A stretch of DNA of 64,000 nt from Montifringilla adamsi (Eukaryota; Chordata; Aves; Passeriformes; Passeridae), in the NCBI GenBank assembly GCA_017590115.1, contig JAGGNK010011114.1, forward strand, positions 673,733 to 737,732, written 5' to 3'. Position 1 is the first letter of the stretch. Every line of letters begins with the position of its first letter. Of the stretch, positions 48,129-59,735 are shown one piece after another. Below the pieces are notes generated by a model that saw nothing but the letters and a program-made list of their open reading frames with translations, had not been told where the DNA came from and ran no database searches. A program made the translations under genes and the position numbers.

Positions 48129-49576
48129 AAAGGGATGGATCAGCAAATGCTCTGGAGAGGAAAAGCCAGAACTACCCAAAGCCAGGCTAAGGCAGCTCAG
48201 GGTGGAAAGCTGATACCCATCAGCTCTGAGTGTGGCCTCCAACTAAAATGAAGGCTTTGCCTCCTTTTCCATAGAGTGCATGGGGGGAGAGGCATGTGAA
48301 TTACCACATCTGAGGTTATCAGGAGCAAAATCCAGAGGGTAAAACATGCCAGTCAGCAGCAGCTTTCAATCTGCATCCCAAAACTATGAGAGAAGCAACC
48401 ACAGGGATGTGGGAAGGAATTTTTATATTAAAACCTGTGGATCAGAATCCTGCCTGGGACTGCAGAACAAGTGATCCCAGCAGTGATGTGTCCATCTGTC
48501 TGTCAGTGGGATGCAAGCTAGGGAGCACAGCTGAGAGATAGAACCGGGAATGACACGGGAAAAAATGGGAATTGGAATTAATTTCTGCCTGCTGCTCTTG
48601 ATCATCCCTGCAAGAAGATGACCCATTTTCCAGAGGAGGAAAGGCAGAAGACACCTTTCCAGGAAACTGCTAGTGGAGCTGAAGATGACAAAAACTGGCA
48701 CAGGAATTATGATCTGCATAAGAAACTTTGCACAGAGGTTGTGCTGAGGAGAGAATTACCTCACTCAAGTCTTTTCATGTTTTCAATGCAGACACATAAA
48801 AATGAAATGTGCTGGTGACTTGTGCTGAGGACACAAAGCTGGGAGAAGTCAGAGCACAGAACAGACCTTTTGTCTCATATTGATCCCAGAGGGCCATCAG
48901 CTCCTGTGTGTGACAGAAATGCCAAGAAAAGCAAATGTAAATCAAAGGATGCACCAAGCAGGACTTGTCCAGCAGAAACAGCAGTGACTGATGCTGCAGA
49001 AGACACTGACCTCATCTGGAACGTGCAATCCTCACCGTGGCCAAGGTTAACACAGACCAGACACCTTCAGCAAAGGCAAGGCCAAAGCGAGGCTTCACTC
49101 CGAGAGGAGATCAGAACAACAAAGCTGCTATCAAATGGAACACAGGCAGAGAGGCAGCTGAGCAGCCCCAGAGCATCCAGCTGGGGATTCAGGGGCTGAA
49201 CACTGCCCTGGAGCCCTGAGCAGCCTCGGTGAGACCCGGGGATCACAGCTGCACAGAGGGACAGAGCTCATCCTTCCCAGCCTCAAGCTGCTCCTGAGCA
49301 ATAGGAAAAAGCCAACAACAAATCCTCCACAGTTTGGCAGCACCACGGCTGGTCCGGGTCCTCCTCTGGCTTTGCAATCTGTGGTCAATCAGAGGGGAAT
49401 GTTGTTGCTGGCAGGAGGGAGCTGCCTGTGAGTGGTGCCAGGTGACCAGCTGCAGGGCTTGTACCTGAGAGCTCCCCACATCCTGCACAGCACACTGCCA
49501 AACCAGCTTCAGCTTAGCCCTCCCCTGAAAATGACTCAAAAAGCAGTGCCAGAGAAAGAGCAGGGAGACATGCTCC

Positions 49577-49630
49577 AAACCCTAGTGGGAATGTTTCAGC
49601 ACCAAACCCTCGTGGGAATGTTTCAGCACC
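49577..49630. repeat. 27-base direct duplication
   Basis: Two adjacent units start aaaccct at 49577 and 49604. They share gtgggaatgtttcagcacc and differ at one base (ctagtggg versus ctcgtggg). Confidence 0.85.
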
Positions 49631-49857
49631 AGGCTCTCACTCCTTTCCGTGCATTTACTGCTGGCTACAGCCACAGAAACAAAACACTGAGCTCAAGTAT
49701 GAAGAAGTGGGAATTTTTTTTTTTGGTATTCTAAAATATGTGTCAGGAACGCAAACTCCTCATAAAACAACAGCTATGCCTCCTCCAAATGCCAGGTTGG
49801 TGAGGTATCAGCCACACCAGCAAAGAGAACCACAGTAAATCTACCCAGCACTGCAAG

Positions 49858-49960
49858 GAGTGACCATGGCACTCAGTGCTCTGGGCTGGTGACAGCAGGC
49901 ACAGGTTGGAGCCCATGACCTCAGAGGTTTTCTCCAACCTGTGACTGATATTTTCATCAG
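49858..49960 (+). mobile_element. CR1 3' fragment
   Basis: The strings ggcactcagtgctctgggct, ggtgacagcaggcac and gttttctccaacctgtgac match the subfamily at 7548. Confidence 0.85.
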
Positions 49961-51258
49961 CAAGTGCCATTCCATCATTTCAGTGCTTCACTTTTCCAAA
50001 ATAACCCTGCAAGAAAAAAGCCAGTTTCCTCTTTACATTTAAAGAGCAGAAGATGATTTTAGTGGCTGCCAAAGCCACTGGTGTTTTCTGTGGCATCATT
50101 CCCAGCCAAATGAAAGCAAACCCTCGAGCAGATGCACACTCAGTCTATCTGTGCACACACTGACCAGTCACCTTGCCTGTGCTACAAGGGAATTACCCAC
50201 CTACCCGAGCTCACAACAGCTCCTGAATTCGCCTGAATGGCTTCTGTCCCCCCACAGAGCCACCTCCAAGCTGCAGGGACATCCAGCCTTTCCCAGTAAC
50301 TTCCCAGCACTGCTTTTGTCTGCATGCACACAGCCCCCACTGTGTTACTGCTTAAAGCAACTTTTACTCAAAAGGGTGTTAAAAATAACACCAGGGACCA
50401 GGAATTCCCTCTTGAAAGACACTTTTCCACCCTCCTGAGCCAAGGCCACCAGGAGAGGTGATTCTCCCGTGCCTTCCACTCCACCAGCAGCCACAGCCAC
50501 GTCTCCACACTGATCCTACAGACCCAGGCAGAAGCAGTAACTATTTTTGCAGTGAGTGGATGCACCTCAGACACTGCTGCCATTTTCAAGGGAAGCCCTT
50601 CAAAGAGGAAACAAGAGAGAGAAGCAAAGGACACATTTACAACAGAGCTAAACAAAGACTCTGTGGTTCTGCACCAGCCCTTGCATCTCTTTTCGGGAGG
50701 CAATAACCTTTGTGCCAGTGCAGGGTTTCACCTTGAACTTCTGTGCTCTCTACTACAGAGTCTGCCCTACTGGTGCTCTGGAGACCTCTGGATGTTCTGC
50801 CATCAGAGTCTTGGTCTGAAAAGATCTCCTCATCACACATCATTGATGGGCTGTACATCCTTTCAAGTCGCTCATGAGCAATATCAAACTATTTCAAATG
50901 CAATTCCCTTCTGTACTTGTCTTCTTAGGTTTTTTCCACCACTTTTTAGAGCTGACATACCTACATGAAAAGAGGGGAAACAGGTAAAATTCCCCATAAT
51001 TGGTACTTTATTATTTACAGTTTTTAATCAACTCCTACAAAACCTTTCTCAAGATGTTATTCCCTGTACATTAAAGGAGCAAGGACAGCTCTGTGCAGTG
51101 CAGGAATCAAAGCACAGCCTCCACTCTGGGGCCAGATCTACATCACAAATATTTGCCAGCGCAGCCGTATCCACTGCTGCGCTGGGACACGACCTCTGAC
51201 TGAGCCTGCAGAGGCCACTGCAATATGGTCACAGCAGCAAAATGATGACGTGACTTAC

Positions 51259-51780
51259 AGTAACACATCTTTCTTTAAGTCCCAAAGGAACCCAAGCTCA
51301 GGATAAGCTCCTGCAGCAGCAGCAGCAGCGCAGCTTCGCTGGCGTGACGCAGCAACACAAACGCTGCCGGTGGAGTTTTCCCGAGGGCTCCCCGTCTGCG
51401 GGGCTGCAGCAGGGATGGGCAGAGGCCAAGGAGAAGTGTCTCCCCGGCTGCAGAGTGCTGACTGCAGCCTTTTTTCGCCCGGGGAGCTGCCGAGCCCCTG
51501 CACATGGGGCGGCTGGGAACAAGCCGCCGCACGAGCGGCTTCCGCCCGCGCAGAGCGGCTGCCCAGCACCCTGCCTGCCAGCCACGCCGAGAGCGGGGCC
51601 AAACTCCCTCCCTGGGCTCTGCATCTGGCCCCCGAAGGAGCCACGAGGTTTGGAGAGGGGCACGTGGAAGCAAAAAGCTCAGGCCAGCTTCCAGCGTCGC
51701 AGCGGGAAATCTCGCCTTGCCTCGCGCACCGGACGGTCACAGCGAGAAGGAAAAGGCCAAAGGGAGCAAAGAACGGGGAA
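51259..51780 (-). promoter_or_regulatory. CpG-rich block, candidate alternative TIAM1 first exon and promoter
   Basis: CpG dinucleotides are dense from about 51320 to 51740 (for example gccgccgcacgagcggc, cttccgcccgcgcagagc and cctcgcgcaccggacggtc), while the surrounding 10 kb is CpG-poor. GC-box-like ggggcggctggg lies at 51506-51517. On the gene strand the block runs into ttact followed by GTAAGT at 51258, a consensus splice donor. In frame with this strand only a non-conserved frame exists, so a non-coding first exon would be expected. The location about 14.6 kb upstream of the coding start fits an alternative promoter. This is inference; no transcript evidence is available. Confidence 0.4.
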
Positions 51781-53477
51781 ATCTCAGAGAAACAAGATGT
51801 TATTTCTCTGTTTTCCACAAACCATTTCTTCAGGGGTCAATTTTAGGACCTTTTCTTTGACTCGGGCCAGCTCCACTCGCCCCTCTCAGGGCTGTCCCTG
51901 GCTGCAGGGAAGGCTCCTTCTCCTCTTCCTTCTCCTTCCCTTCTCCCTGCTGTGCCCCAGGACACCCAGCAGAGCCAGTGATGAGAAGGAGGAGAAGGAG
52001 CAGAAAGCACAGGCAGTTCTCTGCCATCTCCCAGCACCACCCCAGGTCACAATCCCCATCTCATTTTCCCATTAAAACAAAAATGTGCCCTTCTAAAGAA
52101 GCTCACAATAAGCCCTGAAAACATCCTTGTTAACAACTTACATATGATTTTTTAAAATACCTGAAATTCTCCCAGCAAAGCACCCAAAAAGCAGCCAGAT
52201 ACTCTCCTCCCTCTGCAAAAAGTACTCCTGGATCTGAACTGCAGGGAGCCAAAGGAAGGCAGCACAGGCTGGAGAAATCCATCCCTCCTGGTGCCATCTG
52301 TAAGGCTGCAATTAGCTACCAGTATTTCTGTAACCCTATATAGTGCTGCACACAGAAAATCCATTAACTGGGACATTTTTGTGGGATTTCTGTCAGTTTG
52401 ATTGTTCCAGAGGCTTATATTTATAAAAGATACAAAAACCTGACGGGCTTCCTTTGCTCAGTGTTTCACAAAGATCCACCAACTTTCAGGGTTCAATTCC
52501 ACTATAATTATTAGATTAGTAATTATGTAAACAGGCAGTAAAGCCTTTTTTAAGACAATAAAAACACTTGCAGAGTAACTTAATGTTCAGAAGCAGAGTG
52601 CAGCTCCTCCAAGCACCACCCGAAATCCCACGGCACCAATTAATATCGGGATATTGTTCAGCCTGACCATTTACCAGCACAACAGGTCACCAGGGAGGGG
52701 TAATTCAAACCAGCCGTGGAATGGCTTTGAAATGAGACAAATAAACTACTACAGGGATGGCTGGAATTGTGGTTTGAGGCCCATTTCCACCACCCCCATC
52801 CCCTTTGCTTCACCTGAGGAGCCAGGATGAGCTCACTGGGCAGCAGGACAGGGGAAAAGGGAGCACTCAGCACAGAGCTCATTCCCTGGACGGCGTGGTG
52901 GGATGGGAAAGGGGACAGCAGCAAGCACCACGGTGAGGAGGGCGCAGGAATGTGGGTGTCACGGGGAAGAGGAGAGCCCCCCGAGCACCTCAGCCCTCCC
53001 CGGGACAGGGCTGTGAGCACAAGGAGCCAGGCACTGAGGTCTGGCACGTCCTCCCTCCGCCCAGCTGTGGGAAAGGAGAGAAGCACTCCATTATCGCTCC
53101 TCACACAGGCTCTAACATGCCTCAACTTATTCTCTGCCTCTTAAAAAAACCCAAACAAGCCATGAAAAGGAATGTATAATCACCTGGCAGGCCACCTCTC
53201 TGCTCCAGCTTGCAGGCTCTGCCCCACCACGTCCTTTTCCCAGCCCAGTGTGACTTGTGAAATATTTTACACAATGGGCACCTCCAGCTTTACAAGGGAA
53301 ACAACTTCCCAGCCCGCTGACAGAACAGGCTGAGGGCTCCTGACATGGAGGAAGCATGCCCTGATGGGATCTGGACAGGGAGGTGAAATTAGGAAAAACG
53401 AGCGTTTGTTTCTGCAGGAGATGCAGCAAACTCTGGCAAAACCCAGCCCGTGAGGCAGCCAAGATCTGCAGGATGGG

Positions 53478-53625
53478 AATCACAGAACCATGGAATGGTT
53501 TGGGTTGGAAGGACCTTAAAGCTCACGCAGTGCCACCCCCTAACAGGGGCAATGACACTTTCCACTGTCCCCTCCAAGCCTGTGCAGCCTGGCCTTGGGC
53601 ACTCCCAGGGATCCAGGGAAGCAAA
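53478..53625 (-). mobile_element. CR1 3' fragment
   Basis: The plus strand reads aatcacagaaccatggaatg, ggttggaaggaccttaaagc, ccactgtcccctccaag and cctggccttgggcactc, a typical inverted CR1 tail. Confidence 0.92.
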
Positions 53626-56423
53626 GGGATTGCAGTTACTCCTCCCAGCAAACAAAAAGGCTGGAGAACTCTGGAAAGTTCAGTGTCTCTGCTCCCAGGG
53701 CTCAGCAGGGTTAATAACCTGCTCCTCTCACAGCCCCCATGTAAACACACAATTTTGGGGCACAGGGCTGGCGCTCTGAGTTCGTGTTCCATAGTTCCAT
53801 TTTAGTTTTCCTCCTTAAGGCCTGACTTCCAACTGCCTTCTGAAAAGGAAACAAGTCCTGGACTTGTTTGAACAAGTGGGCAACACCTGCTCCAAGCTCT
53901 TGGCTTTGCTGCATTGTCTGGGGTTTGAGGTTTGTTCTTTAAAGCCCAACCTAACTGGCTTAGGAGAAAAAAAAAAAAGAAAAGCCCATAACCAGTTTCA
54001 GGAATAACAGAGAAAAAGACTTCATTCATTCCAATCCTTTGTTTTCAGGAAACTTACCCTGACGTTTCTTTGCCAACACATGAGGAAAACTGCAGAAAAT
54101 GCAAACACAGGCAGGATGGTGCTTCAAAGGGAGAAGGTGCAGCCCTGCCTTGGCTCCAGTTTCTCCTGACCCAGCCTCTCTTCTGGGATATTTCTGTATC
54201 AGAGAGCCCGTTTTACTGGAATCTTAACAAGCAGGGAAGAGCAGGGCAGCATCCTCCCTGCCAAGTGTAATTTGTTTATGCAAGATTTCCAGAATCCATC
54301 TTCTCCTCTGCCCCAGAAACACTCTGTACACTCAGAAGGAAGATGCTGAAGGGTGATGATGGGAGAGCTGGGCACAGCTGAGTGCTGCTGGAGTGGGAAT
54401 GCTCCCAGTAGAGTCCAGGGATGGTTCCATCCCAGCTCTCCTGCAGTGCTGCCCTGGAGTGCTTTTCCCAGAGAACTTCCAGGTGGAGATTCATGGAGAC
54501 AGGAGGACAGCTCCCAGTCCAGCCTGCCAGCCAGTGACTTCAGCCTAAACTGAATTAGGAACTGGGAATCCCACAGGAACACTGCTTGGAGGTTTTCTCT
54601 GCTTAAACACCATCCACCCACGTCAAACAGACAAGAATTATTTATCTGTCGGGGCTGATTTTGCCCAATTAATTCATTAAGGAGTTGGGGGGAATATTCT
54701 GGAGAATGCCACACGCTGTGAGCAGATAAATAACATGTCCCACTGTAGATGTTTCCTAACTTAGCTTGTATTTAAGGCAAGTAATAAATAACAGCACTGA
54801 ACACGGTTCTTAACACCAACATAAAATTTAAAAAACCAAACACTGTCTAATTTTGTTGATTCCTTTGCTGTGCCAGCTGTAATAAATTGATTGATAAATT
54901 CCCACAGAAAGGATATCATTCATAAGGACCTTGCATGCCTTTGCTGGGACAATTTTTAGGGATGTACTCAGCAAAAGATGATGCACAACGGGTTATGTGC
55001 ACCACAACGGGTTGGGATTTGCACACAGGGAAGAATTTATCAAAATAAATCCCATTTACTATCATGACAGCCAACTATAAATTTTAATTTAGCTGAAGGG
55101 AAACCAAATATTGACATCCTGGACTAGACTGGCCATGAAGTTTGACTGATGTCACACAAAGCTAACCTGATGCTTAAACAACAACAATTATTAAGCTGTT
55201 AGCTCCACCAGCCTTAAAATGTGAAAATTTTACCAATATTTTCCCAATCCATTCAGGTGAAAAAATACATCAATGCAAGAGCCATCCAGCTTTTTCAAAA
55301 TTACAGTGCCTTTCATGAAAGAAACCAGGAGCAACGCTACCTGCCAAGTCAGTAAACAAAATTAGAACTAGAAGAGTAATAAATTCCATTTTTAATCAGG
55401 GAAAATGCCAGAAATAATTAAAAACTAATACCCCTTGTGGAAACCCAGCTGAAATATTTGCCGATTTAAAATTAAAATGGTCTTGCATTGGCCTAACAAA
55501 GAGTTATGTTTAGAATATTTTCAAAATTAAAAGCAGCACAGCCGACGTGCATCCACCTCCCTGATTGCAGAGGGAGCCACAGAACAGAGTTATCTGCACA
55601 GGGCTGTGGGAAGCTGAGGCACAAATGGTCACTTAGCCCAAATTCTCAATTTCTCAGCTCAATTTCTGTAAGAAAGCCTGACAACCCAGCCCAGGCACGA
55701 AAGCCTGCCGCTCCTGGGGATCAAGCTGCTCACATCCATCTCCACGTAATCCTCTGAGCACCACTGCAGTGCCACAGTGGGAATTAAAGAACAGCTCTCC
55801 AGAGCAGCCACTGAGATAATCACAGCAGCCCGGGCAGGAGCCAGCCAGCTCCATCCCTCCCATCCCCATTCCCAGGGAACAGCTCGTGCCAACAGGCGGC
55901 ATTTCAGATAAACGCCGCTCTGTGCTGCTGGATAAACCTGTCTCACACAAAGCTGGGCCTGGGGAAGCCCGTCCTGCGCCGTTATTCCCGTGCAATGACC
56001 CGCAGTGCTCACACAGGGTGGGTTCATCCCTCTGTGTTTCCCTACCGCCGCTCATTTTCACCTACTCAGCGTTCCCAGAGAGCACCCGGCCCAGATGTGG
56101 GGGATGCTCCTCACAGGAGGACAGGGGTATTTAATGCTGAGGACCCTCTCCCCCCCAGGTTTTCAAATTCTAGAGATTCAGTTCAATTGCAAGGCAAGGA
56201 TTTCAGCGTGCAGCACTCCAGCTGCCTGACAGCTTTAGTGGGTTACTCAGTGGTGAGGCTTAACCAAAGCTGTGTCTGAGAAAAGAGGTGCTAGATTAGG
56301 GCTCTGCTCTTCAACCCAGTTCCAGGGATTCACAGGCAAGAGCCTGAAATCTCCCTGAGTCCCAAAGCCCCTTTACAGCCTGAGAAGTTCCTCTCCTGTA
56401 CCACTGAAAGAAAGCCAGACTAA

Positions 56424-56475
56424 ATCACAGAATCACAGAATGGTTTGGGACCTTCAAGATCATCCCTCCACCCAG
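56424..56475 (-). mobile_element. CR1 tail fragment
   Basis: The string aatcacagaatcacagaatg then gggaccttcaagatcatcc is a short inverted CR1 end about 90 bases before the LTR. Confidence 0.8.
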
Positions 56476-56564
56476 GTGAGGCGCTATGCAGGGGACGTGG
56501 TGGTGACAAATACCTCCTTGGACAGCAGGGGCAGCGCTCAGCACGGTGCCACTTCATCAGAGAA

Positions 56565-56970
56565 TGTCACAGTCACATTTTCTGGAAAATCCCTTCACCC
56601 AGGATTTTTCTCCTGGGAAGCTGAGAAGCCTCAGAGAAAAAGGAAAACAATAATTATCTGACTTGCTTTTCCTGAGTTTTGCTGCTTTGGAACCTGTTTG
56701 GAGATTGTTTACCAACAAGTGATTGTTTCATTGGTTTCATGTGAATTGTTTTGACTCTTTGGCCAATCAGTGCCAGACTCTGGAAAGAGTCACGAGTCTC
56801 ATTATTATCTTTTTAGCCTTCTGTAAGTATCCTTTCTGTATTCTTTAGTATAGTTTGGTTTAGTATTCTTTAACGTAATACAGTATCACAAAATACTAAA
56901 TTACCCTTCTAAGAGCATGGAGTCAGATTCATCATTCCTTCCTTCATCTGAGAATCCCGCAAATACAATA
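56565..56970 (+). mobile_element. Solo LTR of an endogenous retrovirus-like element
   Basis: A block of about 406 bases begins tgtcacagtcacatttt and ends in a cccgcaaatacaata terminus, with a possible 4-base target duplication agaa at 56561-56564 and 56971-56974. It contains a CCAAT-box motif (in ttggccaatcagtgcc) and A/T-rich TTTAGTATAG repeats where a promoter would lie. I recognise this sequence as a type frequent in songbird genomes. No internal gag, pol or env sequence is present, so it is a recombined remnant. The family name and exact ends are uncertain because the element ends in TA rather than CA. Confidence 0.7.
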
Positions 56971-57746
56971 AGAAAAGGTCTCTAAAATCAAGTGAAAGGA
57001 ATCACATGCACCTCCAGAATTTGGCTGCTACACAGACCCGTGGGACCCACTCAATTACTCTGGGATAATGTTGCCATAAATTGTAGGTCAGGCATACGAA
57101 TCCCTGGCCTCTGGCATTCCTCTGCTAGGTTTAAAAAGAGAGGTTGGACAAAGATAATCCTGTTATTGCTCTGTCAATTTTACTAGCAGAGACTCTAAAT
57201 GTGAAATTTGGTCCAGCTTGAGCAATAAAATCAGATTTTCATTTCCAGGCTCCCAAGAGCTCCGGCTGGGAGCCTCGGCGAGCTCCAGGAGTTTGAGAAC
57301 TCGGAGCTTTTGGAAGCCCTTGGAGTGGGGAGCAGAGGGAGAGCCTGGAGAGGCTTCCACAGAAAGGGATGGAGTTTCTGAGACCTGGGGAGCGTTCTGC
57401 TCCGGAGCTCACGGCGACACGTGGCGCTGCCGTCTGCCGCGAGGAGCAGGAGCTGCCAGGGAGGCGTGAAGTCTGTCCCTTCTGTCCCCAGCTCCCAGCT
57501 ACGCGGGGACGTGACTCACATCCCACTGCAGGCTGAGCCAGGCAAGACATTTCATTGCCATTTAGACAATGAATCAGGAGCTCTGCGAGCAACACAACCC
57601 CGACGAGGTTTTATCTTCCTGTGTTCAGATCCAGATCTTATTTTTGAGAAGAATTTGATGAAAGGGTAGTTTTATATACCTGCTGAAAAGGCTTGGTCCT
57701 TGATTCCTTCTCAGCAGTATTACAGGCTGCCATAACCTCGAACCAC

Positions 57747-57835
57747 AGACTTACAGAATATCCTGAACTGGAAGGAACCCACGAGGATTGAGTCCAACTG
57801 CTGACCCTGCACAGGACACCCCAACAATCCCATCG
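57747..57835 (-). mobile_element. CR1 tail fragment (third subfamily)
   Basis: The strings cagaatatcctgaactggaa and ccctgcacaggacacccc match the same subfamily as the copy at 44944, inverted. Confidence 0.85.
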
Positions 57836-58467
57836 CATTCCTGAGAAACAACTGGATGTGTTTCACTTTTTCCATGAATAATCGAGGCCCAAAGCAGGTT
57901 ACAGAAAAGTCAGGGGAAGCAACAGGTAGGCAGAGGTTTTGAAAAACTGCTGCTGCTCCCTTAAGTGACTCATTTTGGGGTTCAACAAGCAAAAAGTGCA
58001 TTAAAATTTCAAAGGGTTCCTGTACAAAAATAGCTCTGCACAGCTGGAGTGGCTTCAAGTGAGATGCACACTCTGATGAGCAGGTTCAAGACTGCTCTGA
58101 AAGAGCTAAATATCTGCAATCTTGTGTGAATGCCAGGTGAGCTGTGCTCCTCCTAAAGCTGCTGAGGGAGCACGGGCTGGGCAGTTATTTCAAACACAGG
58201 GCGATCAAATCAAACCTGGGATAAGCACAGCACAGCCTGAGCAGGTTCTGGGGACCAGCAGGATGAGCCCCTCGACCTGGGAAACCCTGGAGCTGGGACT
58301 AGGGCCCCATCCCAGTGCAAGGGAGAACGTGCTCACAGGGATGGCAGGTCTGTGTCCTAGAAAGGAGGCTGGCTGGACCCCAAATTAACTCCAAAGGCAA
58401 TCCCTCAGACTTCTTGCTCCCCTTGTAGACAACAGCCCTCAGCAAAATGCACTGGAAACGTGCAGAC

Positions 58468-58706
58468 CTCAGGGAAGGCTCAGGCTGGACATCTAAAGGA
58501 ATTTCTCCATGGAAAGGGGGATTAAGCATTGGCAGGGGCTGCCCAGGGAGGTCTGGAGTTCCCATCCCTGGAGGTGTCCAAGGAAAGGCTGGATGTGGCA
58601 CTCAGTGCTCTGGGCTGGTGACAAGGGGGACATGGGGCACAGCTTTAACCTGATGACCTCTGAGTTCCTTTCCAGCCTCAGTGATTCTGGAATTCTGTGA
58701 TTCTGA
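58468..58706 (+). mobile_element. CR1 3' fragment
   Basis: It has ggggattaagcattggcag, gctgcccagggaggtctgg, tccctggaggtgtccaagg, ggcactcagtgctctgggct and a terminal gattctggaattctgtgatt repeat. It belongs to the same subfamily as 7548. Confidence 0.92.
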
Positions 58707-59451
58707 GCCTGAGGGAAGCCCCTGTGGGATACCATGGCAACTCCTGCCTCCCTTATGAGCAGGGAGCCAGCTTCGCCTCCAGCCAGAAGCCTGGAAAAGC
58801 CTCCCCCCAGGAAAAGCCTGGAATCCCAGACTGCTCGTGCTGTCCCCACAGCTCTGCACAGTTTGGTCTGCAGGGGTTATTTCTCCTCTCAATATATTGA
58901 TTAGCAATTCTGCCTGCCTAACCATGTGCTGTCCAGGAACTGTGGGTCTACTGGGTTCCTTCAAAGATTTCAGCCTTTTCTGCCCTGCACATTTGTCCTC
59001 AGCACCAAACAAACATTTGCTGCAGCACTTCTCGTCGATGCTCTGCGTTGCTGAATTATGCAAGAAGAGCTCATTCCACAGACACACTTCCTATGGCTTG
59101 CAAGATGGATCTGTGCTTTACACCAGGAGGGCTGTGCTGTCTGCAGCAGTCCTCCTTGTGGGACACCATCCGCCCTGACCACCTCAGGAGCTGCCCAGGG
59201 GCCCTGCTGGATTCACCCTGCAGTTGTATCCCAGAGCTCTGGTGTGGGCTGAAACCAGAGCTCCACAGTCACATGAGGATATGTGAGCTGGGTCCAGGGG
59301 CTCACACAAAGCTGGAGCTGTTTTTCCTGTCATTGCAGACCTGGGACTGGCAATTATTTCGTTTCCATCTCTCTGGTGCTGACGGGGGAATCACTGTCCT
59401 GCCTCAGGCAGCAGAACAGCCCCAGCTCCCATTTCCTGTGGCACCCAATAG

Positions 59452-59735
59452 CATCATGGAACCATGGAATATCCTGGGCTGGAAGGGACTCACAGGGATC
59501 ACCCAGTCCAACTCCTGGCCCTGCAAAGACACCCAACAATCCCATTCTGACCCTGAGAGCCTCGTCCAAACCCTCCTGGAGCTCTGGCAGCCTCGGGGCC
59601 GTGCCCACTGCCTGGGGATCCTGGGCAGTGCCCAGCACCTCTGGGGGAAGAACCTTTCCCTAAATCCAACCTAAACCTGCCCTGGCACAGCTCCAGCCCT
59701 TCCCTGGGTCCTGTCACTGGCCACCAGAGCAGAGA
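59452..59735 (-). mobile_element. CR1 3' fragment (third subfamily)
   Basis: The plus strand shows atggaatatcctgggctgg, cccagtccaactcctggccc, and then the upstream CR1 sequence (gagctctggcagcctcgggg, aacctttccctaaatccaac). It is the longest copy of this subfamily here. Confidence 0.9.

Larger units (their letters stand above)
45164..51240. other. 5' flank or 5' intron of TIAM1, second part
   Basis: It contains a moderately CpG-rich patch at about 45395-45625, two small tandem duplications (47983 and 49577) and one CR1 piece (49858). Frames up to 216 codons here have no recognisable protein similarity. Confidence 0.6.
51781..56560. other. 5' flank or 5' intron of TIAM1, third part
   Basis: It contains CR1 tails at 53478 and 56424. 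A quiet A/T-rich stretch with no visible repeats runs from about 54720 to 55540. No exon recognised. Confidence 0.6.

Noticed and set aside
51255..51818. A 187-codon minus-strand frame in the CpG-rich block
   Set aside because: Overlapping frames on both strands are equally long, as expected for G/C-rich DNA without selection, and the peptide has no recognisable domain. A non-coding exon is the more modest reading.
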